The position numbers and the translations under genes are program-made. Positions 23,785 to 34,756 of a stretch of 64,000 nucleotides of DNA are shown in pieces; positions within the stretch are counted from its first letter, which is position 1, and each line of letters opens with the position of its first letter. Below the pieces are notes generated by a model, which was not told the origin of the DNA, did no database searches, and worked only from the letters and a program-made list of their open reading frames with translations. Location of the stretch: the NCBI GenBank assembly GCA_023101885.1, contig JALPQD010000089.1, positions 1,039,087 to 1,103,086 of the forward strand, in the 5' to 3' direction. Source of the stretch: Typhlomys cinereus. Its lineage: Eukaryota > Chordata > Mammalia > Rodentia > Platacanthomyidae.

Positions 23785-24446
23785 GGAGCTGAACTATTTC
23801 AACATATCAAACCCTCTTAAATGTGATTACAAAAATTTGGCAAAAACTGAAAAAAAATTTTGAAAATTGATTAATAAGGTTTTATCATAAAATGCACAAC
23901 TTATCCTTACACGAGTAAAATTTAGACTAGTCTTGTGCATGTGTGTAGGTGCACACATTTTTCTTCTACATAGAGAAATTTTTTTTTAACTGAGTGCAGG
24001 CCAAACTTTTTTATTTATATTCTTTTGGGTCTTTTTTTGTACATACTTTTTTATTAGTATTAATAATAATTATTATTTTTTTCTCCCACATTTTATTTTT
24101 TTCCCCATGATACAAGCTCAATAGGTAACCCCATTGTCTCCTCCCTCCACCCCTCCCCAGTACCGCCTTCTTGTTAATGCCAAACCTCTCTCTCAGTCCT
24201 CCATCCTAGTGTTAAGAACTCAGTGGCGTAGCCTGAAGCCCTTTCTTGGGCTCCCGGTTAGCATGGGAACTCTATTATGACTGTCAATCCCTTGCCTCTA
24301 AGGATCCTACTGCCTGTGATTTATGCTAGATTTTGAGAGGTTGTGGACATGTCAATCATTGTGCAGGTCATGAAAATTCCAGTTATGGGTACTGTAGCCC
24401 TAACTTGTGTGGAGGATCTTGCATATCGTTGGCCCTACCCATCTTT

Positions 24447-24640
24447 AGGATCTTACAATCTTTTTTTTTTTTTTTTGAGGATTAAGGTAGAGTTTATTAG
24501 AGGAGAGGAAGGTTAGAACTCATGGACTCCAGATGTGGAGTGCCAAGAGGGGCTAGGGCACCTTCATGAGAAGCAGGCAAGAAACAGAATTCATGACACT
24601 AAAGTGCCATGAGGGGTTAGGGTCAGGATCTTACAATCTT
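24447..24640 (-). mobile_element. Second poly-A retrocopy with LTR-like 3' end, TSD
   Basis: The insert (24463-24624) is flanked by AGGATCTTACAATCTT at 24447-24462 and 24625-24640. On its sense strand the last bases are CTCTCCTCTAATAAACTCTA, then CCTTAATCCTC, then poly-A. The solo LTR near 53864-53890 has CTCTCCTCTAATAAACTCTG, then CCTTAATCCTG. I infer an L1-mobilised LTR-derived transcript cut at the LTR polyadenylation site. Two imperfect internal repeats, each with TGGCACT, are also visible. Confidence 0.7.
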
Positions 24641-25817
24641 GCTGCCTCCTCTTCAGTAAGGGTCCCTGAGCTTTAGGATGAGGAGAGATTTAGCTGGTCT
24701 GGTTCCAGGTGATTAATGTAGGGTCTTTAGTGTTCTGAATTATGGCTTGTTCTTGTTTTCAGTTTTGCTTTTACTGGACTGCCCTTGGCTCCATTCTGAT
24801 TGAAGGTTACCTCCTAATCAAAGATAAAAGGCTGTTTAAATGAAGATCTTAATAGACGAGGCGGCTCAAAGGAAGATGGAATAAGAGTAGGACACAGCAG
24901 TGGGGGGGGGGGTTCAGTGTTCCATTAGCAGGATGGTTACCATCTATCTGCCGGTCCCTATACCATCACTGATTGGTGAGATCAAACCTCTTCATTCACA
25001 GGTGACCAGGAGGGTAAGTGAGAGTGAGCTTCACCAGATGTCTTGCTACTTACAATATTTGATGGTGATCTATTTTCTCTACTGAAGCATGATCCCCTCT
25101 CTCCTTTTTTCTGGGGGGCCCTCCTTCCTCTTCCCTCCTGTTTATAATCTTTTCGATTATAGTATGTATTACAAAGATTTGTCTTTGAATAATCATTAAG
25201 TGGGTTTGGTACTAGGAGCCACCTATTAGGGAGTACATACGGTATCTAATTTTCTGTGTCTGGGATACTTCACTCAATATAATTTTTTCTAATTTCATCC
25301 ATTTCTCAGCAAATTTCATTAATTCATCTTTTATGATGGCTGAGTAGTATTCAATTGTATAAATGTACCACATTTTCCTTATCCACTCATCAACTATTAG
25401 GCATTTGGTATGATTCCATGACTTTGCTATTGTAAGTAGTGCTGCTATGAACAGCACAAGGTTGTGCTTGTGTCACTGTAGTAAATTTTTGCATTATGGG
25501 GATTATTCCCAGAAGTGGTATAGCAGGGTCATATGGCATTTAAATCTTTAACTTTTTTAGAAATTGCTAAACTGACTGCTAGAGTGGTTGTATAAGCCTG
25601 GATTCCCACCAGGCAATGTAGGAGAGTTCCCTTCTCTCCACATCCTCTCCAGCATTTGGTGTTGTTTGTATTGTGGATTTTTGCCATCCTGAGCAGGATG
25701 AGATATCTCAGGGAAGTTTTGATTTGCATTTCCCTGATAGTTAAGGATGTGGAACATTTTTTAAGATATTTGTTAGACATTTCAATTTCATCCTTGGAAA
25801 AGTTTTTTTTTTTAGTT

Positions 25818-26356
25818 CCCAGGCCCATTTTTTTTTATTTCTTCTACTCATACAAAGTTGATAAGTACCCCATTCCTCTCCCTCCCTCCACCCCTCCCTA
25901 GATCCCCTTGTTCCTTCCCCACCTTTTCCCTTTCCTTCCCCCCCTCCCTCCCTTTCTCTCAGTGTCCCTCCACCCCCCAATTCCTGGAGCATCCTATAGT
26001 GTGCATGTCAAACTTCCCTCTGGGTCCTCCTCTCTGATGAGGTGTAAGGATTCAATGGCATTGCCTAAAGCTCTTTTTTTTTTTTGTGTTCCTCTTTAGT
26101 ATAGGAACACTATTGTGGCTGTTAATCCCTTGCCTCTAAGGATGGTGGTGCCTGTGGTCCATGCTAGACTTTGGGGGTTCAATGATATGTTGGTCATGCA
26201 AAGTCCTATTATGATTACTTCAGCCCTAACTTGTGTGGAGTATCTTGCATGTCATTGCTCCTCCCCATCTTTAGGCTCTTAAAATCTTACCGCCCCCTCT
26301 TCCACAAATTTCCCTGAGTTTTAGGATGGGGAGAGATTAGGCTGGCCCAGGCTCAT
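25818..26356 (-). mobile_element. L1-D: short 5'-truncated L1 3' UTR insertion
   Basis: T-rich start, ACTCATACAAAGTTGATAAG, then the CCCTCCCTCC tract and the rest of an L1 3' UTR (25832-26345). It is flanked by CCCAGGCCCATTT at 25818 and CCCAGGCTCATTT at 26346, the duplicated L1-C target with one base difference. Confidence 0.85.
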
Positions 26357-28468
26357 TTTTTTTTTTAATTGGGGCATTTATCACCTTGGTGTTTAGTTTT
26401 TAAAGTTGTTCTTTGTGCACTCTGGATAACTAGAGCTCTTTCAGATATGTGGTTAGTGAATATTTTCTCCCATTATTTGGGTTGCCTTTGTGCTCAGTTT
26501 ACAATCTCTTTACTGAACAGAAGCTCTTTAATTTCATAAAATCCCATCTGTTGAGTGTTGATTGTAGTGACTGTGCTATTGGATTTCTGTTTAGGAACTG
26601 TTGGCCTAGCCCAATCAGCTCGAGGGAGTTCCCTACCCTTTCAACTAGGATTTTTATAGTCTCTGGCCTAATATTGAGGTCCTTGATCCATTTGGAATTA
26701 ATTTTTGTGCATGATGACAAGTACGGGTCCAGTTTTAATATTCTGCATGTGGAGATCCAGTTTTGCCAGCACCATTTGTTGAAGATGCTGTTCTTTTTCC
26801 ATTGGATTTTTTGGGGCCCTTTGTCAAAGATCAAATGGCTGTAATTGTGTGAGCTCATATCTGGGTCTTCAACTCTTATCCATTGATCATGTATCTATTT
26901 TGGAGCCAATACCAGGCTGTTTTTATAACTATGGATTTGTAGTATAGACTAAGATTTGGTATGGTGATACCTCCAGCAGTATTTTTGTCACTCAGGATTG
27001 ATTTTGCTATCCTGGGCCTTTTGTGCTTCTATATGAATTCTGAGATTGTTTGGTCAATTTCTTTACAAAATTGCTTTGGGATTTTAATTGGTATAGCATT
27101 GAATCTGTATATTGCTTTTGGGAGAATGGTTATTTTTATAATGTTGATTCTGCTGATCCAGGAGCATGGGAGGTCTTTTCATCTTCTGGTGTCTTCTATA
27201 ATTTCTTTCTTTAGGGTTTTAAAGTTTTTATCATAGCGGTCTCTTACTTCCTTGGTTAGATTTATACCAAGGTATTTCATTTTTTTAAGGGGCTATAGTA
27301 AACGGGATTGTTTCTCTTAGGACTTTTTCACTTTTTTCATCCTTGGTGTATAGGAAGGCTACTGATTTTTGCACATTTATTTTATATCCTGCCATCCTGC
27401 TGAACTTATGTATTAGTTCCAGGAGTTTCGTGGTGGAATTTTTAGGATCACTCAGGTATACAATTGTGTCATCTGCAAATAGAGATATCTTGATTTCTTC
27501 CTTGCTGATTTGAATCCTTTTATCTGATCCCTCACTTGTCTTATGGCTCCAGCTAAGACTTCAAGTACAATATTGAATAGATGTGGTGAGAGTGGACAGC
27601 CTTGTCTAGTTCCTGATCGAAGCAGGAATCCTTCAAGTTTTTTCCCATTGAGTATAATTGTTGCTGTTGGCTTGTTGTATACAGCTTTTATTATGTTGAT
27701 AAAAGTTTCTTCATTCCAACTGCTTCTAGGGTTTTGATCATAAAAGGATGTTGGATCTTGTCAAAAACTTTTTCTGCATCTATCTAGAGTGTCATGTGGT
27801 CTTGGACTTTGGATTTGTTTATATGACGGATTACATTTATTGATTTGCATATGTTGAACCAACCCTGTGTGCCTGGGATAAAGCCTACTTGATCACAGTG
27901 AATGATCTTTTTGCTATGTTTTTGAATCTGATTTGTTAAGGTTTTGATGAGAATCTTTGCATCTGTGTTCATCAAAGAGATTGGTGTATAGTTTTCTTTT
28001 TTAAATGTATCTTTATTAGGTTTTGGGATTAAGATGATATTAGCTTCATAAAAAGAAGTGTTCCTTTCTTTGCAATTTTATGGAACAGTTTAAGGAGTAT
28101 TGGTGTTTGTTGTTCTTTAAATGTCTGGTAGAATTCTGTGCTGAATCCATCTGGTCAAGGACATTTTTTTTTTGGTGGGAAAATTTGAGATTACTTCATC
28201 AATTTCCTCATTTTTTAGGACTATAAATAATTCAAAACTTCCTGATTCAATTTAGGTAAGTTGTGCTTACTCAGGAATTCATCCATTTTTTTTGTGTTAT
28301 CAAATTTTATGGAATATAAGTTTTTGAAATATGACCTTATAATTTTCTGAATTTCTTGGGTATCAGTAGTAATAACTCCATTTTCATTTCTAATTTTATT
28401 AATTTGGGTTTTCTCTCGCTTGAGTTTGATTAATTTAGCTAGGGGTATATCAATCTTATTTATTTTTT

Positions 28469-28597
28469 CAAAGAACCAGCTTTTTAATTTTTATTTTTTA
28501 TTCAATTGTGCGTGTGTATGTATGTGTGTGTGTAGAACCACGGACAAATTCGGGAACCACCATGGACCGCCTCCTCCTTGCAAAGAACCAGCTTTTT
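28469..28597 (-). mobile_element. 5'-truncated tRNA-type SINE with 17-bp TSD
   Basis: Only the tail-side portion of the SINE family of 5743-6038 is present (TTCAATTGTGCGTGTG ... GTAGAACCACGGACAAATTC). CAAAGAACCAGCTTTTT flanks it at 28469-28485 and 28581-28597. The copy is inside L1-C. Confidence 0.9.
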
Positions 28598-29020
28598 GAC
28601 TGGTTGATTATTTGCATCATTTTCCTTATCTCAATTTCAGATATTTCTCCCCTGATTTTTTTAATCTCCTCTCTTCTACTGCTTTTGGGATTGCTCTTGT
28701 GTCTGTGAAACTTTAAGGTGAATTGTAAAGTTATTTATTTGTGATGTTTCTATTTTTTTTGTATAGGCATTAAGAGCTATAAACTTACCTCTTAGGACAG
28801 CTCTCATTGTGTCCCAGAAATTTTGATATGTTGTATTTTCATTGTCATTGACTTTTAGGAAATCTTAAAATTTCTTTTTTGATTTTTTTCCTGAACCAAT
28901 TCTCATTTAACATTTAGTGTTTAGTTTCCAAGAGTTAGTGTATTTTCTGCTGTTTGTTGTGTTGCAGATGTCAAACTTTAGATCATGGTGATCTGATAGG
29001 GTAGAGGCTACAATTTCAAC

Positions 29021-30420
29021 TGTTACATGGAGAATTTTTAGTTAGATATTTACCATAACTCTGCTGCTTACGCGTCTAATGGAGATGCGAAACTGTTAAA
29101 GGGCAAACGAGATAACCTAGAATTGATCTTGCTTTGTTAATATGGAGATTACAGGTGACATTGATAAGAACTGTTGAATGACAGGACAGGACAGTCTGAT
29201 TAGAGCTACATCCAAAGAGAATGAAAAGAAAGGAAGTGATGACAGCAACTAATTCATGGAGTTTTACCTAAAGTGGTGCAGAGGTACTGTGGGTAGTTGG
29301 AAGAAACAAAGAGTCAAAGAATATTTTAGAAGTTACTGATATTTCTATTTTTTTGCCAATGGGGATGAGTAGAAAGAAAGGTGATTATGCGATTATGGAG
29401 CAATGTCCTTGAAGAGGCAAGTCTGTATAATAGCTTCTTTGAATAGAACTTTGCTTTTGATAAAACATAGGCATTCAATCTTCAATAACAAAGATCAAAT
29501 TATGAGATTAATTTCAGGTAGTCAGAACATATGCTATGCTAGTAGTTTGTAGAGATGTTTTCTGATTTTTCTGTGAAACAGGAAGTAATATCAACTCTTA
29601 GAGATTGAGGCAAAGAATTGAAACATTTGAGGGAAAGTAACATTTGGTACAGAAATAAAGTGCTTGGTAATATTAACTATTGTTATTACATTTTAGTATA
29701 TTTTGTAAAGTGGCAAGTTTTAAGAATAATGGAACTTTTTTTAAAATTCAAGGATAGTTTTTGCTACTACAGTAAAAAATACCACTCTGGTGACTATAAT
29801 GATATATGGTTTTGTAAGATATGAAGGTATTTCATTCAAGAAAACTTATGTCACATGACATGTGTTAATAATGCCACAGTATCCAGTACTTGTGTATGCA
29901 AACTTTTTCTCATATTTTTAAATTAACTAAATATATTCTTTGAAAATTGATATATGTGTGTAATATACATTCTCATCCCTATCTTCTCTCATTTCCCTAC
30001 AACTTCTGTTAATCTCCCCTTTGTCTCTAGAAATCTCTTGCTCACAATCATGTCTGTTCATTTTGTGTGTGACCTGTGGACCTGAGCCAGGTATGAGACA
30101 AATGAGTTTTTAAAAAGGCGAGCTAGTGATTAAGTTTTAACCATGGATGGATTATGGATTTTGATCAGAGATGGATTTATGGCAGAGAGAACATTTAAAT
30201 GAGGTCAAAATTATGGAAGGCAGGTTTTCATGTTACTGATCAATTGCTGTCTATGTACTTGACTTTGTGTTAAACATTGTGCATATCTGATTTTATTTTA
30301 TGCTAATACCTGTGACAAAACAGAAGCTTGAGAGGTTAACATGTTGTAGACCATACATGATTACTAAATAGGTTTCAGAAGCGGATCCAACTGACAACAA
30401 TCTTTTTTCAATATAGAATA
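29021..30420. other. Unique intron, nothing recognised
   Basis: No known repeat, exon or RNA is seen. Short open frames such as 29618-29824 have no recognisable protein and no splice context. Confidence 0.5.
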
Positions 30421-30426
30421 CTGTTG

Positions 30427-30582
30427 GAGAGAGGGAGAGAGAGAGAAAAAGAGAGAGAGAAAGAGAGAGACAGAGAGAGAAAAAGAGAGAAAGAAAGAGA
30501 GAATGGCTTTCGAAATAATTGGAGCAAAGACAAGCAGAGAGGTGAGAACAAGTGAGAAAGTGTGTGTGTGTATGTGTGTGTG

Positions 30583-30617
<35 letters not shown>
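30427..30617. repeat. GA-rich then TG-rich simple repeats
   Basis: Purine (GA/GAAA) repeats occupy about 30427-30501 and TG repeats about 30560-30617. A 120-codon antisense open frame across them is a simple-repeat artefact. Confidence 0.9.
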
Positions 30618-30618
<1 letters not shown>

Positions 30619-31040
30619 GCAGTTCACCTGCATGGTTGCTGATAAATGACCATCAAATGGCTTAAGGGAACAAGGAGTTTGTTTCCTTACAATAGTCTGG
30701 TTATAGTTCATAGTCCAGCTTGACAAGAGAACTCATGCCAACACCAAGGTTGAGGGACCTGGCCACACCATCTTTGCATAATGGCTGAGAGAGGGACAAT
30801 CCTTACTTGCCAGACCAGCATGTCTGGCCAAGTGAACAAAAAAAGGATGCCAACTTTCTCATTGAGCTCTTGGTATTTTATTCCAGGGCCTACACCCACC
30901 CACTATGGGCTGGACCGTCTCCATCAGCTAGACAATCTCTTGCAGGTTTGCTTTAGCCTTAATTCAACCATTAATTCTCTAGAATGTGCCCAGAGCTCAA
31001 ACCCTCAACTGTCAAGTTAACACCTGTGCCTAACTATGAT
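30618..31040 (+). repeat. Medium-copy rodent repeat, copy 2
   Basis: Same landmarks as 23100 and 56895: GTTGCAGTTCACCTGCATGG, AGTCCAGCTTGACAAGAGAA, ATGGCTGAGAGAGGGA, ATGTCTGGCCAAGTG and the final CTCAACTGTCAAGTTAACAC. A TG array at 31041-31067 follows it. Confidence 0.65.
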
Positions 31041-31089
31041 AGTGTGTGTGTGTGTGTGTGTGTGTAGGGAAATGAAAGGGAAAAGTGAA

Positions 31090-31495
31090 TGTTGTAGTTT
31101 GTTTGCATTTTGTTAATAAATCCACAAGCAAACAGCTTAGGGAACAAGAGAATTTTATTTTCTTATAATTCTTGGTTATGTTTTTCAGCCTAACTTTAGT
31201 ACAGGAAAGTTCACTAGCCACATCATATCCACAGGGATTTCTGAGAGAAGGGCAAGCCTCATTCTCCAGACTGCAAGACTAAGAATGCCAGAATAAACCA
31301 AACTACTGAACCTGCTCACTCCATGTTCTCCGTGTGCCAAGAAAATGGTCTCACCCACTGTGGGCTGTGTCCTCCCATGTCAATCAGTTTCCTACAGACT
31401 TGCTCAGTATTTGCCTCAACTAATAAATTCTTCGCAGATGTGATCAGAGCTCAACTTTCATTTGTCAAGTTGACACCTGTGTGTCGAATAGTATA
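31090..31495 (+). repeat. Medium-copy rodent repeat, copy 3 (diverged)
   Basis: A diverged neighbour of copy 2 in the same direction, ending TTGTCAAGTTGACACCTGTG. The ending contains the palindromic GTCAAGTTGAC seen at the edge of several rodent repeats, perhaps a DNA-transposon end; that is uncertain. Confidence 0.55.
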
Positions 31496-31949
31496 GTAAT
31501 CTAGTATGATTTGGGCACGGTATGTGTTGGAAGGGAATGGAGTACAGAGAGGAAAGTAAGACTGAAAACTAATCATGGGAAGAGACTTCAGAAATCTTGC
31601 TAAGAATTCTGGACATTATTTTGCAGGTGGTTATCAGTTTTAAGAGATTTTTTTCTTTTGATAAAAGAAATGACACTATGTGAACACCTGGTGATTCCTA
31701 CATCTGGTTTTGTGTTGCTTCACAGTTGAAGGTTCTTTTGGGAGATAAGACTCTACGGAAACAAGAGTGAGTGGATTATTGACGTTAGGTATTGAGTGTA
31801 ATTATCAATTTCATGTGATAGTAAGTGGAATGTATTATCATTTTACTAAATTATTTTGTGTCGTGACATTAGAATAAGATTATAGAATATATGCATTTAG
31901 CTTACAATTTTTCTAGGATTATATAATAGAATCTTAAAATGTTTTTCAG

Positions 31950-32081
31950 ATACTGACCGAGCTTTGTCATTACTAGAAGAATATTGCAAAAAATTAAGAA
32001 AGCCAGAAGAGCAGTTGCTGAAAAGTGCTGTTAAAAAGGTGATGAATATTTTTAAGAGCAGCTTATTTCAAGCTTTGCTGG
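31950..32081 (+). CDS. DLG2: DLG2-like L27-domain coding exon
   Basis: A 132-nt internal exon. The acceptor is TTTTTCAG at 31942-31949 and the donor GTATGT at 32082. It enters with a split codon (first base in the previous exon) and leaves with a split codon, so it is phase 1-1 and could be skipped without changing frame. The frame is open, giving (D)TDRALSLLEEYCKKL, a KPEEQLLKSAVKKV helix and IFKSSLFQALL, most of an L27 domain. L27 domains pair MAGUK scaffolds with CASK/Lin-7-type partners. The sequence fits DLG2 (PSD-93) better than DLG1 as I remember them; DLG3 and the common DLG4 form lack this N-terminus. DLG2 organises NMDA and potassium channels at synapses. The exon carries no damage. 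Paralogue assignment rests on memory. Confidence 0.85.
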
Positions 32082-32281
32082 GTATGTATTACAAAACTTA
32101 TCTACATCCTTCCTGGCCAGAATTGTTTGCATAATGTTCTGGATTCTGTTCTCGCTTAAGTTTCAAATGGATAATTTTCCTTATTATTTAAAGGGAAGAT
32201 TTTTTTTTCTTACTTTTACTTAATGTTTATCCAAAGTTTATTATTGTGAAATAGAAATGAAGGGTAAATTATTGGAAAATA

Positions 32282-32527
32282 TCAGTACACACACATATGT
32301 ATGGCTGATATATATTTGTGCATGCCTGTGTGTATCAAAGAGCACTGTGGAGGCCCAAGGATGACTTGGGCAATTGTCTTGGATTTGCTGTAACTTCTTT
32401 GCTTTGGGTTTTCCTAAGCTCAGCCTTCCAGGGCCAGAAGTGCAGGCCACTGCCATTTCTGCCTGAACTTTTTTATGTTCTGTTTATGAGGCAGAGTGTT
32501 TAATCCTTGAGTCATCTCTCCATTCCT
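32282..32527 (-). mobile_element. tRNA-type SINE copy
   Basis: Complement of the same SINE family: GTGTGTATCAAAGAGCACTG, GGAGGCCCAAGGATGACTTG, CCAGAAGTGCAGGCCACTGC and the head complement GTTTAATCCTTGAGTCATCT. It lies about 200 bp downstream of the exon. Confidence 0.75.
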
Positions 32528-34584
32528 AAGAGAATACTTTTGCAGGAAGAAAAATTTACACAGATAAAAAAATTTGCACAGATAAAAATCCCCAAGTAGT
32601 TTGTTGCAAAATAGTTAAGGACAAATATGCTACAGAAAGAAGTTGTCATTCCCTGGGGAATCAATTATTGAAGGCAAAATTGTTCTATTCTCAAAGGTTT
32701 TTCATTCTCAATGGAAAGATTAAAAACAAGCATTATTCATTTTTCTTGCTTTTAAAAAGTTTATGATATGTATTTCAGAATTGAAAAATTTATTGATGAA
32801 GCTTTCAGCACTTCTGATTAATCTGTCATGAATTTAACCCAATAATTTTAACTTTATAATTAGAGATTGTGAAGAAAATAAGAAAGTGAAGTTTTGTGTA
32901 TGTATTTTTATTTATTTTGCACTTATGTTGATTGATTTCATCACTTATTCATATTTTAGGAGAAAAGCTAGCAAAAGATATAAACAAGTAATCTCTCAAT
33001 ACAAACAAGCTTTCTTTTAAAACTCCAACATAGTATAATTTATTTTACTTGTCAATTTATTTCTTTGCAATACTAGAAATCAAATTCAGCATATTGTACA
33101 TGTTGGAAACAGTAAAATACATTTTTAAAGAAATCATAAGTCTGTTAGACATTTTCACTTCTTTTCCTATGCAGGTGATTATTGATAGAAACTCTAAAAA
33201 CAGTAATCTGTTTAACATGATTTTAAAAACCATTGAATTTTGAAAAATTAAAAATCAATTTGCTTCTGCTGGCTTATTTTGTCTGTGGTTTAATTTTTTT
33301 AAAAGAAATCTTTTCTGGCAGGCAAGAATTAATGACATGAATAACTGTAATCATCTCAGCTAGTATTAAATAAAAATAACTAAATGAAGTCTTACAGAAT
33401 GTAAATACACATTGTCATTAGAGAAAAGTATTTTACATTTTAAACCACAAAGTTCTCAATTAAGTATTAATAGTCATCCAGCTGAGGATTCACAAAGGCC
33501 ATTAAGTAAATGGCAAAGTGTCTAAATTGATTTTCACAATGTGTTTAGTTAAGTCTGGGTATGTCTTTTGAGAGCTTGATTTAGGAAGAGGATTGTTGGC
33601 TGGTTTAAATATTTCTACTAAGTTCTGGTGATGGAGTCATTACCCAGGGAAATTAAAGCAAACAAGTGACCAACAATTGCATTTAAGCGCATGGCTGAAA
33701 GCCTGTAACATAACTTGACTTTCTGTAATAAAATAAGGGATAGTAATAATCTGTAAAGAGCTGTTATGCAAGTAATCCCAGTGCCCTGTTTCAAATGGAT
33801 ATATTTGCTTTTGCTTTTGCTAGGAGATAAACCCAAATACAAGAGTGGTCATAATATATAAAAACCTAATTTTCTATTGAATTCTATGTAGGTAGGAAAA
33901 TATTGATAACAACTGAGTACTACTGGCTGTTTCATTGTGCATTTTCTCTCAGGACTTGTAGAAAAGCAATGTAGAAGTGAGATATTGATTGTAGTCTGCA
34001 GTTTGCTTTCTTCATGCTCTGCACTTTTCTTTCTTGTTACAAGTAATGGAAGATTTTGGCTTTACCCATTGTTCTGATATTCACATAGCCAGTACAGCCA
34101 AATAATACCTTGGATGAATCTTCACTGACTTTGTAAACAAGATTCATATGCAGAAAAGTTAGCACAAGTGGATAGTGAAATGGAAGTACTATCGAGAAGA
34201 ATGTTGCACTGTTTACACATGACTAGAAAATCCAACTTTCTGTGCAGAAGGAAAACATAAATCTAGAAACAAGTAATGATATTTTTCATTTCATGCTTAC
34301 CCCTTTTCTGCCCCCAAGGTGATAGCAATTTTTGCTCTATTTTGAGGTTGTAATTGTATCAGATTATAAAAGCAATATGTAATCATTTTGGAGTTTTTTT
34401 AAAGTGAAGAAAATGAGAGAAAATTAAATTCAGTGGAAAGATTTATTTCATGGCAAATAGCAGGATATCTGATGAGCTAGGTAACGAACTGTTCAACTTT
34501 TTTCTTTCTTATTTCTGTATTATTTCTTTTGATTTACCAATTATCACAGTGGAATAAGACACTTTGGAAGTTAGTAATCAGGGC
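32528..34584. other. Unique AT-rich intron downstream of the exon
   Basis: Two kilobases without recognised repeats. Such repeat-free flanks beside an exon can hold splicing or enhancer elements, but no specific site is identified. Confidence 0.5.
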
Positions 34585-34756
34585 TCAACAAGATGGGCCA
34601 AAGGGTAATGTTACTGCTCACAAACCTGAGTTCAATCTAGAAGCCAATGTGATGGGAGGAGAGAAATAACTTTAGTCCTCTGTGCACCATGGCATGAATG
34701 TCTCTTTTTCTCTCTTTCTCTCTCTCAATATGTCATAAATAAAATAAAAAACAGAG
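34585..34756 (+). repeat. B2-like SINE
   Basis: A plus-strand element with a worn tRNA-like head (CAACAAGATGGGCCAAAGGG), CAAACCTGAGTTCAATCTAG and a CT-rich end before AATAAAATAAAAAAC. Confidence 0.6.

Larger units (their letters stand above)
24047..29020 (-). mobile_element. L1-C: older LINE-1 with three later insertions
   Basis: An older L1 on the minus strand: 3' end in T-rich sequence near 24047, 3' UTR to 25211, then ORF2 to about 29020, where it is truncated in the endonuclease region. It is more diverged than L1-A or L1-B, with numerous indels. Three elements sit inside it: a poly-A retrocopy (24463-24624), L1-D (25832-26345) and a SINE fragment (28486-28580), each with direct repeats of L1-C sequence, showing L1-C is older than all three. 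Confidence 0.85.
25212..29020 (-). pseudogene. L1-C ORF2, heavily mutated
   Basis: The C-terminal MYSLIGGS end lies at 25212, YIYTIEYYSAI just upstream, and RT and endonuclease segments follow to 29020 in many frames, interrupted by L1-D and a SINE piece. The RT FADD position near 27470 reads TGTCATCTGCAAA on the + strand, but the surrounding frame is broken. No product is expected. Confidence 0.85.
1..31949 (+). other. DLG2: Intron upstream of the DLG2-like L27 exon
   Basis: This is read as intron because the only host exon in the window begins at 31950 with a splice acceptor (TTTTTCAG). No other segment before it combines an open frame, splice borders and a recognisable protein. The previous coding exon must end with one base of a split codon and lies outside the window or was not recognised. 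Most of the interval is retroelement sequence, listed separately. The intron assignment is inference from the exon. Confidence 0.7.

Noticed and set aside
30364..30726. 120-codon - frame rich in His/Thr and Ser/Leu
   Set aside because: It is produced by the TG and GA simple repeats.
31950..32081. Exon as a retroposed DLG fragment
   Set aside because: Exact splice signals at both ends, absence of neighbouring exon sequence and no poly-A or TSD argue for a genuine exon.
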